DNA of 64,000 bases, taken from assembly GCA_917880885.1 (NCBI GenBank), contig OU862910.1, positions 16,194,710-16,258,709 on the forward strand, read 5' to 3'. Below, piece by piece: positions 41,965 to 52,265 of this stretch. Position numbers and translations under genes: made by a program. Positions within the stretch are counted from its first letter, which is position 1, and each line of letters begins with the position of its first letter. The DNA is from Limnephilus marmoratus (Eukaryota; Arthropoda; Insecta; Trichoptera; Limnephilidae). The notes beneath the pieces are model-generated. The model worked only from the letters and a program-made list of their open reading frames with translations. It was not told the origin of the DNA and searched no databases.

Positions 41965-43406
41965 AGTTGTATAGTTTATTAAAAATTCATAAAAAAGATT
42001 AACCAATAAGACCAGTGGTCTCAAATTGTAATGCTCCTGGCAATAAAATATCTTCAACAATTAATAGAATTATTATGGATTCACATATATTTCATCCTAA
42101 ATACACGATTAAAAATTCATTTAATTTGATTGAACACTTAAAACTTTTGGAAATCCCTGACAAAGCATTATTAGTATCATTTGACATTGTTAATTTATTT
42201 CCAAGTATTCCAATTGAAGAATGTAAACCTATTATTAAAGAACTTTTATTTTCATCAATTTTATCTAATGATTTATCTCATGATTTAAATTCATTACTTA
42301 ATATAGTTTTAAAACAAAATTATTTTCAATTCAATGACAATATCTTTAAACAAAAAGATGGTTTGGCAATGGGTGCTAGTACTAGCCCTTTGGTCGCTGA
42401 TATATTTATAAATAATTTGGAAAATAGGATTTTTAACAGTGGTGCCTTATTATTAAAATATGTACATTGTTGGAAGAGATATGTGGATGATGTGTTTTGT
42501 GTTTGGACAGGTACATTGAAACATCTCAATATTTTTCTTAATTTTTTAAACAAACTCCATAAAAACATAAAATTTACTGTAGAGATTGGACAAAATTTGA
42601 GTATAATTTTTTTGGATTTAAATATTTCAATAATTAATAATAAATTTGAATTTAATATTTTTCGCAAGGATACATACACAGACATTGTAATCCATAACAC
42701 CTCAAATCATCCAATTTCTCAAAAAATGTCAGCTTTCCATTCTATGATTCATAGATTAGTTAATGTACCTTTATCTCTTAATAATTTTTCAAAAGAACTC
42801 AATATTATTCAACAAATTGCAATCAATAATGGTTATAATTCCAATGTAATTGAAAAAATTCTTAATAAAAAATACAAGAATAATTTCCTTAGATCATACA
42901 TCTACCCTATTCAAAGGGATAAAGAAGGGAAAAAATGGAGAAAAATGATGTACTTTAATAATAAAATTTCTAATTCAATAAAAAAGAATGTACCGAATGA
43001 AATTATTCCTGTATTTTATGCAAACAATAGACTTAAAAATTACATATTAAATAATAAAGATAGAGATTCAAAAATGAAAAAATCTGGAATTTATAAATTG
43101 AAATGTAATGATTGTGATTTCTTTTATATAGGTAAAACTTCGAGAAACTTTGAAATAAGGATTAAAGAGCATATGAAAGATTTAAATAATAATAGTTTCT
43201 CGGAGTTTGCCAACCATTTAATAGAAACTGGTCATACCTTTAATTTTAACAGTGGAATAGAATTAATACATTGTAATGTCAATGGCTTTCAGTTAGATAA
43301 ATTAGAAATTTTAGAGATTAGAAAGAGCGTTAATGCAAATTTAAATATTATTAATAATCAAAAATTGTTTTTAAATGACCCATTATTAAATCTATTCCCC
43401 TTTTAA
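41965..43406 (+). pseudogene. Penelope-like element ORF (RT + GIY-YIG), family A
   Basis: The frame begins at the junction with the inverted copy (KLYSLLKIHKKD), meets one TAA at 42000-42002, then is open for 463 codons. Order: PIRPVVSNCNAPG, motif A SFDIVNLFPSIP, KDGLAMGASTSPLVADIFIN, catalytic KRYVDDVFCVW, the linker with FRKDTYTDIVIHNTSNHP, and the GIY-YIG endonuclease (SGIYKLKCNDCDFFYIGKTS, then RNFEIRIKEH). It ends LLNLFPF and TAA. The N-terminal ~200 residues are missing. Identity to the 19.6-kb PLE is moderate, so both are family A but not recent sisters. Confidence 0.88.
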
Positions 43407-43540
43407 ATTTTTTAAAATTTTTTAATTGTTCTATATTGCCCCTCGTCCCTTACACATTATTTTCTTTCAAATTTTATTATTGTTTATGTCTATTATTTTT
43501 CTCTATTACCTATTTATGTCTATTTTTAAAAATTAGTTCT

Positions 43541-43590
43541 GTCAAAACCCTGAGGAAGTCAGCTTTGCTGACGAAACATGTCGGTTTTTG
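43541..43590 (+). ncRNA. Hammerhead ribozyme (well-formed) in the PLE 3' region
   Basis: AAAACC (stem I 5' strand, 43544-43549), CTGAGGA core (43550-43556), one extra A, stem II GTCAGC/GCTGAC (6 bp, loop TTT), GAAAC, a minimal stem III ACATGT, cleavage position C43582, then GGTTTT (43583-43588) closing stem I. All consensus core positions are met. It lies 140 bp after the PLE stop codon, matching the published occurrence of minimal type-I hammerheads in PLE terminal repeats. It should process PLE transcripts by self-cleavage. Confidence 0.85.
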
Positions 43591-43644
43591 TAAATAATTA
43601 AGTGGTTAATACAACGTTATTTATTAATTTGAAAATTTATTTGT

Positions 43645-43713
43645 CACGCCGGGATTCGATCCCGCGACCTTCGATGTGCGAGTCAAAAGCCTTACCGCTG
43701 CACTACGCCGGCC
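43645..43713 (-). mobile_element. tRNA-derived SINE head
   Basis: The minus strand has GGCCGGCGTAGTGCAGCGG (A box), a CTCGCACA anticodon loop between TTTGA and TCGAA, and B box GGATCGAATCCC. The anticodon loop has 8 bases and the acceptor 3' side does not pair, so it is not a functional tRNA. It resembles the head of SINE-V but with different stems. No SINE-V body follows. Confidence 0.55.
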
Positions 43714-43719
43714 GTCAGA

Positions 43720-45239
43720 TAAATAGAATGAAAGAAAATTAAAAAGAAAAGAAAAAGAAAAGAGATGAAAAAAATGGAACAAAATGATGAAATAAATAAT
43801 AATAAATAATTGAGAGGAAAGGAGAAAAGGTATAAGCATTCAATGGGTTGTTATATTGTAGAGATTATCTGCTCGCAGTATACAATGCCTTTGTTGACTA
43901 TCCACGTATGAATTTTGGGTTTTGTTCGCGCATTTTTATATGGGATTGATTTAGTATTGCATTCGCAGACTTGGTGGGTAGCATATATGTCAAAATCCTG
44001 AATTTATCCCATCTACCTAATCTTTCCATCCTAAATGTCACCATAAAAATTGTTGCAAGAAAGTACTCAACTTTGGAGAGGTGACAGTGTGCTTTGCTGT
44101 TCAGTGCAAATTAACATCTAGACAGGGCGCACGTGTCGTAACCTCTTGCTATAAGAATATTGCGATTTTTAAATTAATTAAACATTATGAAGTGTACTCC
44201 ACAAACTGGAGATCGGCGAGGCCCCATCTGCAACGGTGAGTCCTATTTTCCTTTTTCCAATCTGGGCTTATCTAATTTTCCAAAAGCACAGATCTGAACT
44301 ATCGACTGACTATCCATCAGGTTTTGCGAGAGTATGCTATTTAATCGTCCCATATAACTTAGCGATCACGTAGTTTCGGGACTGGTCCTTTGAGGGTTGC
44401 ATAGGCTTTGCTCTGCAGCACTTAACGCCAATTTACAGTGGATTCGCAGTTTCGCGACACCAGATTTTAAATTTGCATTTTTTGTCACGTGAATATCTTT
44501 AAGAGGGAATAACCAGACAAAACCGGAAATATGTCATTTTTAAATCAAGTTTTAAAAGTATTGACTCTTTTCCACAAAAAAATATAAATTGATTTCTAAA
44601 GACTGTTCATATATCTAGCAAAGCTACTATGTTTTATATTTTGAGAAAATATTTTTATTTTTAGTACAATAAGATTTTTCCGTCATATAATCATGCAGTA
44701 AAATAAATCAATAAATTATCTGGGAAAGCTATGCTTCAGAATTTTAATTTTGGTTTAAATAAATTCATTTAAAAATGATCTGCACACGTGTTTTGTGACA
44801 AAAATACTTCAGTTTATTTACGGTCTCACAAACGGTATTAGATCGTTAAATAATTATAATGAAAAAAAATTGAATAATTTAAATTACGTGACGTAATGAC
44901 GTCTGCCATATATTTCTCATTCAACGTGGTTTATTTTCTGAATTTGTGCACCTAGAGGTGTTATTTCTGATAGAAGACAACCTCGTAACTCGTTCTCAGC
45001 AATCTCCGTTGCAATCCAATCTGGTTTGATTTGTGCATCTCGCTCACGTAGACAGTACGTAGTATGTAGTAGACAGTAGGTAGTAGGGAGTAGATATTTC
45101 CGACAATGTTTCCAAGATAATCCCCGAAAGAAGTAAACAGAGTTAACATCACAATCCAAAGTATTCGAGCTTCTAATAATTCCCAGGCTCTTGAAAAGTA
45201 GTACTATGCAGTATGATGATGCAAAATTTTACGGAGGAT
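43720..45239. other. No gene supported
   Basis: A frame at about 44021-44238 contains YKNIAIFKLIKHYEVYSTNW just before a donor-like GTGAGT (44236), but lacks a convincing acceptor or start. A CAGTA/GTAGT microrepeat lies at 45055-45090. Confidence 0.35.
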
Positions 45240-45710
45240 GTGGATTATTCTGGCATATTACCTAAACCAATCATTTACTCTGGTTCATTCAATTTAAACA
45301 CTCCAGACACCACACTTAATGTTAATTGCACGTGTACGACCCTGAAATCATCGAAGTAGTTAAATATTTGGGAATAATCATACACATCCAACTACGTTGG
45401 GAAGCCATATCAGTGACACAGTAAAAAAAAACTCTGTAAACTCTTTTACACATTCTGCTCCCTTTGGTCCATCTTAGATTTACACTAAGAAGCGTATACT
45501 TTTCCCTTCTCCAATACATAGCAACATATGGTATAGTGGGAAGGGGTGGTTGTGCTGAATCCATCTTTAATCCAATTATTACAGTTCAAGAAACTAATTT
45601 TGAGAATTATATTTTAATGCCAACCTACCCATCCCTCCAATGAACTCTTTGCCAAAATCAGAGTCTTAGATATTCGACACTAAGATAAGCTTATTTTATG
45701 AATGGAAAAA
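45240..45710 (+). pseudogene. Decayed LINE RT C-terminal region
   Basis: Plus-strand pieces: VKYLGIIIHIQLRWEAIS, HILLPLVHLRFTLRSVYFSL, LQYIATYGIVGRGG, FNPIITVQETNFENYIL, NELFAKIRVLDI-like. The pattern KYLG..D..LRW, R.VYF.L.QSI..YGI..WGG and LQK is standard for the post-palm region of Jockey/R1-type LINEs. Several stops and frameshifts. It is a different family from the other LINEs here. Confidence 0.7.
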
Positions 45711-46275
45711 TAACCTACTGGTGGCTCCACAACATCAAGCACTTCATCAAACTATTTAACAAAATTACACTTCATCAACCGCTTTTCATCAAACCTTGGT
45801 TGCGTGGTCCCTGAAACTCATTCGCCTAACTACAATTCTGGTTCATTGCTCCTAAAATAAATAATGCACAGAGTAATTATTAACTTTTGTATTTCAAAAA
45901 TTTCACCTTACTTTTATATATTTTTTTTAGTTTTCGTATTTGTATTTAGTATGTTTATTATCGCTTCTATAGAATAGCTTCTGGTTCCTATATAAAATAT
46001 TTAATGTACGACTACCACAACACGGGCATTAGTTTAGTGTGATAGTCGAAAAAACACAAAAATCTGTAACAAATAAAATATTATTAAATTAAAAAATAAA
46101 AATAAAATATATATATATATTCAGATGGTTCCATGAAAAAACTCATCATTGAAGATAAGTGAAGTAAAAAACCAAATAAGTCACAAACCTAATCTAACTT
46201 TATTTAACCTATTACTTTATCATATTTTCTTTTACCACGGTTCTGTTTCTTCGGAGCTACTAACGTCTTTTCCCG
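45711..46275. other. No feature recognised
   Basis: AT-rich, with a TATATATATATA run near 46110. Confidence 0.35.
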
Positions 46276-46276
46276 T

Positions 46277-46500
46277 AAAAATGAATGTTTCTTTGTTTGT
46301 CCCATACGCGTTTCTATACCACTAATCCGATTGAAATTAAACTTTTGTGAGTTGTTGTACGCATGCACGAGAAGGTTTCTATTAGGGACGAGAAAGGGCG
46401 GAGGGGAAAGAAGGAGTATGGTTTCACGGGAGGGGGGACCAGGGTGGGCGGGAAGGTGGAAGAGGTACGCGGGATGGCGGATTGGTGGAAACAAGGCGCA
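46277..46500. repeat. Dispersed repeat (AAAAATGAATG family), second copy
   Basis: Starts AAAAATGAATGTTTCTTTG, then ATACGCGTTTCTATACCACT and GCACGAGAAGGTTTCTA, followed by a purine-rich tract (46385-46460). It matches 17640-17880 over the first ~110 bp. G-rich and complementary frames are composition artefacts. Confidence 0.55.
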
Positions 46501-46518
46501 TTTCTCAACTCATCATTC

Positions 46519-47200
46519 ACGGCCTCCGTAGTCGAGGGGTAAGCCTCGAGTTCAAACCCCGGAGTGCGCAGTTAAATTTTATTTGATTGATTTGTATTTT
46601 CGTAATTTAATCATTTAAAAATAACATAGGTTTTTTTTCCTGAGCTCCACACAGGAGGCCCTGAGGAAAATAATTTCCCTCAGGGCCTATGTCATCTTTG
46701 GGGATGCTGTGTGGGGGTTTTTTTAAGGAAAGGAAGGAAAGGAGAGATCTGGGAAGGAAAAGAGTTTAAGGGGTGTCTTGGTCATCCGCCTCCAAGACCT
46801 AGACAAACCTCACCCCATGAACCCGGGCACCCCTGCTAAATCACCAAACGTAACGAACCACTTGGGGTGACCTACGGCAGAGGTGTTGGTTATCCAATAA
46901 AGGTTCCCGGGGCGGCGGTACCCATTCCCGCCTCCCAAATTTTATATGTACGCTATATTTGCGGTACTGGTATCGCCCTGGTGTAAGACCACCATTCAAA
47001 ATTGAAACGATGCTTGAAATGACTTTAGCCGTGTTTGGTGACTTAATCTGAATAGCCAGATGCTTCACTACCTTCCTTTTTTCATCTCCTTCCTCTCCCC
47101 ACTTACCTTCAGCGTCACGACATGCTCCATTTGGGGGTGCCATAGTCTCACTGGCTCCAGATAGGAGCAGTTGGGACTCTAGTGAGGTATTCACAAAAAA
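46519..47200 (+). mobile_element. SINE-V copy split by a short LINE derivative
   Basis: The head is at 46519-46570 (GCCTCCGTAGTC, then CGAGTTCAAACCCCGGAGTG) and lacks the anticodon arm. The body starts TTTTATTTGATTGATTTG, breaks at about 46628, and resumes at about 46945 (GCTATATTTGCGG, GTATCGCCCTGGTGTAAGAC) to CTAGTGAGGTATTCAC and a short A tail. Position and order equal the intact copy at 28285, so the LINE derivative inserted after the SINE. Confidence 0.85.
46631..46941 (-). mobile_element. Short LINE derivative inserted in SINE-V
   Basis: Plus reading: T-run, GAGCTCCACACAGGAGGCCC, hairpin, GATGCTGTGTGGGGG, AAGGAAAGGAAGG, then LINE 5' end blocks (CAAGACCTAGACAAACCTCA, CACTTGGGGTGACCTACGGC, TTCCCGGGGCGGCGGTACCC, CGCCTCCCAAA). 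It joins the two ends of the 3.6-kb LINE without its ORF. Confidence 0.88.
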
Positions 47201-47556
47201 ATCATTTTTCAACATTTTTTCACCGTCAATCTTCATCCTTCAAACACCATTTTCCTCTATGGAGGAAGCAGGATACTGTAGAACGTTGGATGCCGCCTAG
47301 ATGCTGGGTATAAATGCAGCTGCGGGCTATTGATTGCAACCGCAGAGTTAGTATTCTTCCAGTCCAGCGAGCCCCGCCGCGGAATCAAGATATCCTTGCC
47401 ATAGCGTCACACCTTCCCTGGTGCAAGAATGTATGGACGCCATACAAATAAAATGCGCAAGATTGGCCTTTTCCAGATTATTTATCGGCCTGGTTTGGTT
47501 TGTTTGTTTTTGAATCATTATTTAGATGTATACAATTTTGTCAAGCAGGAAAATGT

Positions 47557-47642
47557 AGGGTGGCGCAAAACTACCGTTTTATTATGAATCTTATTGTAAT
47601 GTGTAATAAGATTCAAACCATATCGGAAGTTTTGCGCCACCT
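47557..47642. mobile_element. 86-bp foldback MITE, copy 1
   Basis: TIR AGGGTGGCGCAAAACTACCG pairs with the complement of CGGAAGTTTTGCGCCACCT, and an inner stem AATCTTATT/AATAAGATT makes the whole element a hairpin. TA-rich flanks fit a Tc1/mariner-type target. The partner copy at 50667 is inverted. Confidence 0.85.
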
Positions 47643-48652
47643 TTTATATGAAATAAAATGTTCGACGCTTTGTCATAGTCCAGCTTATGGCAATTCTATT
47701 TATCCGGAGTAAAAAGTAATAGATTACCTCTTTACAAAAAGTCAAATATTCTAAGACATTGTTTATTTTTTTTAATCCAATTTGTGAAGCTCTGGCGATT
47801 TTTTGAAAATTTCAATCCGAAAAATCAGACCATTTTTTATAAACCGGAAAGACGGGACATAATTTTATGGGTGTGAAAAAATGATAATTACATAACCGAA
47901 AATCATTTAAAAAGAAGAAACGTTTTCTACAAGAAAGGGCACAGGAGAATAATGAGGCATACCAAAAATATTACATCTCATAAATATTTTTTTTCCTTGA
48001 TCCACCTTATTGATCATAAAATCATTATAATGTTCAACGTCTATATTACTAAATTAAATGTAATATACTTGTACTTGTAAATTACAATAATAATAAGAAT
48101 ATTATAAAATTTGATTTTGTTAAAATCAGCACTACTACCATTATACCTCTAAACACGTACAGACTCGTAAAATGTAAGGGGTTCTCTTCATATCATCTGT
48201 CAAAAAGTCAAACCAAATGATAAGTTCACAGAAAACAAACAATAAATCTAGTGAACGTTAAATATCAAATTCAAAAATTCGCCTGAAATCAAAGTATTGC
48301 CACATAAAAAAAATAAATCGGTGTGGAATTTTATAAAATTAATAGGAACATTTTCGGAGACGGGACATTTTCATGTAGTGACGTCACAGGCCCAAATAAT
48401 GGATTTATTTATTTAAAAATAAAAAAACTGTATATTTCTAAAAATTTTTACAAACATTTTCGTAATCTTATTAAAAAATCTATCCACACGATTTTTTCCA
48501 AGTCGTTATGAAATCCATGCAAATGGCCTATTGCCGCCGAGTGTTATTATAATTACAACCTGCTTTAATCACCAATTGAACAAGTGCTGTTGTATGGATT
48601 AGCAATAATAATCCGTATCAAAACTATTACGATTTCCTGCGGTTCCTTATTA
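47643..48652. other. No feature recognised
   Basis: AT-rich. A 62-codon frame at 48323-48511 has no recognised similarity. Confidence 0.35.
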
Positions 48653-49086
48653 TTTTTTTTTACATTAGCTTCACACAGGAGACCCTGAGGAAAATAATTT
48701 CCCTCAGGGCCTATGTCATTATAGGGAATGCTGAGTGGAGGGCCTTTTGAAGAAAGGGAAGGAAAGGAAATTCTGCGATGGAAAAAAACTATGAGGGGTG
48801 GGTAGGAATTTAGTAATCTGGGAGTCCAGGAGTGTGACCAGGAGTGACGGACGTATGAATCCATCCTTCCAACTATAGTGCAGGGCGATGCGTTGAGAGA
48901 ATCCAGCTGGAAAGGTCAAAAGTCTCTCTTGATCCGGCCCGCCACATCAGGTGGGCAGATGCGTCCGCCGCCAAGACAAACCCCGCCCCTTGAACCCGGG
49001 CACCCCTGCTAAGTAGTCACCAAACGTAGCGAAACACTTGGAGAGACCTATGGCAGAGTTGTAAGTTATCCATACCGGCCTCCCAA
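48653..49086 (-). mobile_element. Short LINE derivative
   Basis: Plus reading: T-run, CTTCACACAGGAGACCCTGA, hairpin, GATGCTG-like, AAGGGAAGGAAAGG, then LINE 5' region blocks including CAGGAGTGACGGACGTATG, ATCCGGCCCGCCACATCAGG and CCTGCTAAGTAGTCACC. It keeps more 5' UTR than the 35.8- and 46.6-kb copies. Diverged. Confidence 0.8.
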
Positions 49087-49089
49087 TTT

Positions 49090-49600
49090 TTTTTTTACAC
49101 TACTCAAGTGCCGACCAAATAATACGAGCATCCAACAAGTAAGCCAATCTCCCCATAAGTATGCCAAGATAAAACATGCCACCTTATTGTAAATTGTGAC
49201 TAACCTTGCTATTGGTTCGGGTGGATGAATTTATTTGAGATACATAGGCACTGATAACAAAGAGTGGACATTGACTGGACTGGACCGTTCCTCACGCTAA
49301 CCCTGTGAAGATAGTACCACCAGCGCGCTTACTTGATCAAATACTCGAATAGTAGTACAAAGAGTCTGAATAACGGAAGACTATGTGTAAGACTATGCAC
49401 ATAGGTTTGTGAATACGTCAACGAGAGTATACAAGGAACCATCTTTGTATGTATTCGTAGATAAATATAAGGTTATTCCCTTCAACGTAATATATCATTG
49501 AAGAAGAAGATAACACCTATAATCTAAACGAATATGAAAGAACAAAACACAAAAAAAAATTATTATGTTGTTTGGAATAACCTTCAAAAGATATAATAAA
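49090..49600. other. No feature recognised
   Basis: AT-rich flank of the foldback element. Confidence 0.35.
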
Positions 49601-50035
49601 CAAAAATTTTAACAAAACAAAAAAACCACTTAAAAAAATGCACTAAAAAGTAAATAAATTATTTCGTATTCTTCTACAACTTAATAATCAACTTACTTTT
49701 TCTTCTCATCAATACTTCTATCATAGGTACGATTGTTATTTTTGTAGTCGGTGTCAGCCAAGGTAGGTTTGTAACTACATAGATAGTTATAGGTGAGATG
49801 TGCTTGTGTCGCACGAGCGACTTGACGAGGTGAGAGGCGGGAGGGGAGCTGTAAATTGAACACGCCGCCGGGCCGGGTACCTTTGCTGACACCGACTCCA
49901 AAAATAACAATCGTACCTACATATTGATGAGTAGAAAAGGTAAGTTGATTATTAAGTTGTAGAAGAATACGAAATTATTTTTTTAACTTTTTAGTGCATT
50001 TTTTGAAGTTGTTTTTTTGTTTTGTTAAAAATTTT
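49601..50035. mobile_element. Large foldback/MITE element
   Basis: Arms of ~150 bp (49601-49758 and 49885-50035) are close inverted copies, e.g. ATTTCGTATTCTTCTACAAC against its complement, and TACGATTGTTATTTTTG against CAAAAATAACAATCGTA. The 126-bp loop is GC-richer. The outer ends (CAAAAATTTTAACAAAAC) are AT-rich and no target duplication is obvious. The terminal words resemble an abundant insect MITE, so recognition is partial. Confidence 0.75.
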
Positions 50036-50254
50036 AATTATTTTTTGATTTTTAGTGAATCTGAAGTACACTAATTTGTCTGAATATGGGTAGACCTACT
50101 AAACGTGCTGCTCATATGAGACAGACATAATTTGACCATAACGATGTTACGGTCAAATTAAGAGATTCGGCCGAGTATCGTTAATTTGCTCCTAAGAATT
50201 GAAGAGTTCCGTTACTTTGTCATGGATCCCTTAATCAGAATCTAACCAAATTCT

Positions 50255-50575
50255 AGTCAAACTACCCTTGAAGTACATCCTTTCCAATAAAAAAAGAATC
50301 ACCGAAATCGGTTGGCACGATATTAAGTTATTCGTCAATTTGTCGCGTTTGCATTAATATGTAAATTTAAGACTTATAAGGTTTTCTCATAGATGCCATT
50401 GTCAGAACTAGAACAAATTAAAATAAGACTACATGGGAAGCACCAGCTTTCAAATAAAAAAGAATCATCAATATCGGTTCTCACAGTCGAAAGTTCTGAG
50501 GTAACAAACATAAAAATAAAAAAATACAGTCGAATTGAGAACCTCCTCCTTTTTGAAGTCGTTTAAAAAGAGAGT
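50255..50575 (+). repeat. Dispersed non-coding repeat end
   Basis: Contains AAAAAAGAATCACCGAAATC, GGTT and again AAAGAATCATCAATATCGGT, then ACAGTCGAATTGAGAACC and CCTCCTTTTTGAAGTCG. These words are, to my memory, the end of a very abundant insect repeat. No coding content. Confidence 0.45.
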
Positions 50576-50666
50576 TGTTCTATATGTTAAAAATTGAATG
50601 TTCAATAAAAATTTATCAAAAAGATCAATAAGTGTTCCATATAAATAAAATCGGATAAATGTATAA

Positions 50667-50753
50667 AGGGTGGCGCAAAACTACCGATATGGTTTAAATC
50701 TCATTACACATTACAATAAAATTCAAAATAAAACGGTAGTTTTGCGCCACCCT
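50667..50753. mobile_element. 86-bp foldback MITE, copy 2 (inverted)
   Basis: TIR AGGGTGGCGCAAAACTACCG and its exact complement CGGTAGTTTTGCGCCACCCT enclose 47 bp. The complement matches copy 1 through the loop (ATTTTATTGTAATGTGTAAT), so both come from one source. Confidence 0.88.
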
Positions 50754-50910
50754 ATATATTCGAGACACTATCCAGGTTACAAACCAGTTCTTAGAACGAT
50801 TGTTTCCAATGAAAAAGGTAGTAGCCAGTAATATGGAAAAAAAATAGTCGAAGATAATATTGTTAATTCTGAAATTTGATATATGAGATTGACGGTTATT
50901 GATAAGAGGT

Positions 50911-50986
50911 GGCAGTTGCCTAATTGGATGAGGCGTTCGTTCCGGTAAGACGAGAGGTTGTGGGTTGGTGTCCCAGTTGCGACCGT
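50911..50986 (+). mobile_element. tRNA-Arg-like SINE head
   Basis: GGCAGTTGCCTAATTGGATG (D arm as in Arg tRNAs), anticodon arm CGT-TCCGGTA-AGACG with anticodon CCG, T arm GTGGGTTGGTGTCCCAG, and GCGACCG. The T loop is changed (GGTTGGTGTCC), so the B box is weak. The following TTATCTATTTATTTTTCTG resembles the start of the family-R body at 4115. Confidence 0.55.
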
Positions 50987-51043
50987 TATCTATTTATTTT
51001 TCTGTGCCTTGTTGTCTATAATATTTTCGTTTAGATTATGTGT

Positions 51044-51775
51044 TTTTAATAATAATAATAATATGTTTTTATTAATTTCTTACACATTACAAATTTACTT
51101 TTAATACATATAAGAAATTAAATTATTTGTTGTCTTCTTAATGACACAGTTTGATGGTTGTTTAAATGTTAACGTCACCTTGAGTAGATACTTTATGTTA
51201 ATGTCCGCTTCTATTTCCGATAGAATACTTTACCAATATGCAAGTAATGGTTATGTAAGAAACTATTACCAATTGCATGTCCCAAAACTGGGAGGACTTT
51301 TACTAGACTTGTAAACTCCAATACTGGGTGAATCAAAGGGAATATTTTTTAACGAAATAGACCTAACACGCCATCTGGCAGCCATTCTCAATTCTCTACC
51401 AACGTATCATGGTTCGACTCACAATTCAACTTTTCTTTTTTTCATTTCTCTCATTCCTTTGAGTCCTGAGAATGTGTTCACCAGGCGAGTAAGAAAGATG
51501 GCTACGAATTATTAGGCTTTTTAATTATTGTATTTTTTTAACATAGTAAATTGTAGTCATGCCGTAAAAACTTGTTGGTAAAATAATTTAGAGGTTTTTT
51601 TCCTGGATGACTAAACATTGATCACAATTATTTATTGTTTGTACATTTACCCTTTTAAAATGTTTAAGTAGATTAAAATAGAGACTAGATATCATATGCC
51701 TGACAATACTCGGGATTGTGGATGTCTCGGTTTGGCATAAAGATTATTTTATGTATTAAATGAAGAGACACAATT
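51044..51775. other. No gene; AATAAT microsatellite
   Basis: (AAT)n at 51044-51062 may be the tail of an unidentified LINE. No frame is supported to 51775. Confidence 0.35.
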
Positions 51776-51990
51776 TGTAAAAAACCACTCTTTATTTGAC
51801 TTAATATTTAAAGCCAACGAGGTTTCGCTTAGCTCAAGCCTCGTCAGAGCTTATTATGTCGACTAAATATAATTATATACAGAAACATATATAAAAAAAT
51901 AAAAGAATGAGTGAAAGGGATACTTGAGCTAAGCGAAACCTGGTTGGCTTTAAAATTAATTCAAATAAAAAGTGGTGTTTTACAAAATGT
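51776..51990. repeat. Inverted repeat of a hammerhead-bearing terminal sequence
   Basis: The left arm complement and the right arm share TTGAGCTAAGCGAAACCT, GGTTGGCTTTAAA, CAAATAAAAAGTGGT and TTTTACAAAAT. The right arm lacks the first half of the hammerhead. It may be a solo remnant of PLE terminal repeats or a small retrozyme-like unit. Confidence 0.65.
51811..51852 (-). ncRNA. Hammerhead ribozyme (well-formed), no coding element attached
   Basis: Minus strand: AAGCT (stem I 5'), CTGACGA core (51847-51841), G, stem II GCTT/AAGC with loop GAGCT, GAAA, short stem III AC-CTC-GT, cleavage after T, then GGCTT closing stem I (five pairs, one G-T). All consensus core positions are present. It lies in an inverted-repeat arm (51776-51850) that pairs with 51926-51990. 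Confidence 0.7.
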
Positions 51991-52111
51991 GTTTCTTCGT
52001 TCAGTAAATAATGTCACACTGCAAAGTATTTGCTTCCTTCGATAAGATTATTTTATTGTCCTTCTTTTTAACGACATTATAAAACATATCCGTATTCATG
52101 TTTATATGCCT

Positions 52112-52265
52112 ACAATGAAAGCCGAAGGTTCTGAGTTTGAGTCCCAGAGATGCCGATATCTTTTTCTGATTTTTCTGTCTCCAGATTTTCGATTTTGGTC
52201 TTCATTTAATTAAATATTACAATTTGAAGTTTTACCCATAAAGTTAAAAATAAAAATAAATAAAT
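52112..52265 (+). mobile_element. tRNA-derived SINE (family R), partial
   Basis: B-box region AGTTTGAGTCCCAGAGATG, then CCGATATCTTTTTCTGATTT, TTCTGTCTCCAGATTTTCG and ATTACAATTTGAAGTTTTAC, the same body as 4115-4215, with an A-rich tail (AAAAATAAAAATAAATAAAT). The 5' half of the head is lost. Confidence 0.65.

Noticed and set aside
44021..44238. Exon ending at the GTGAGT donor at 44236
   Set aside because: No start codon in the best frame and no pyrimidine-rich acceptor (only CTAGACAG at 44125); coding composition is not clear.
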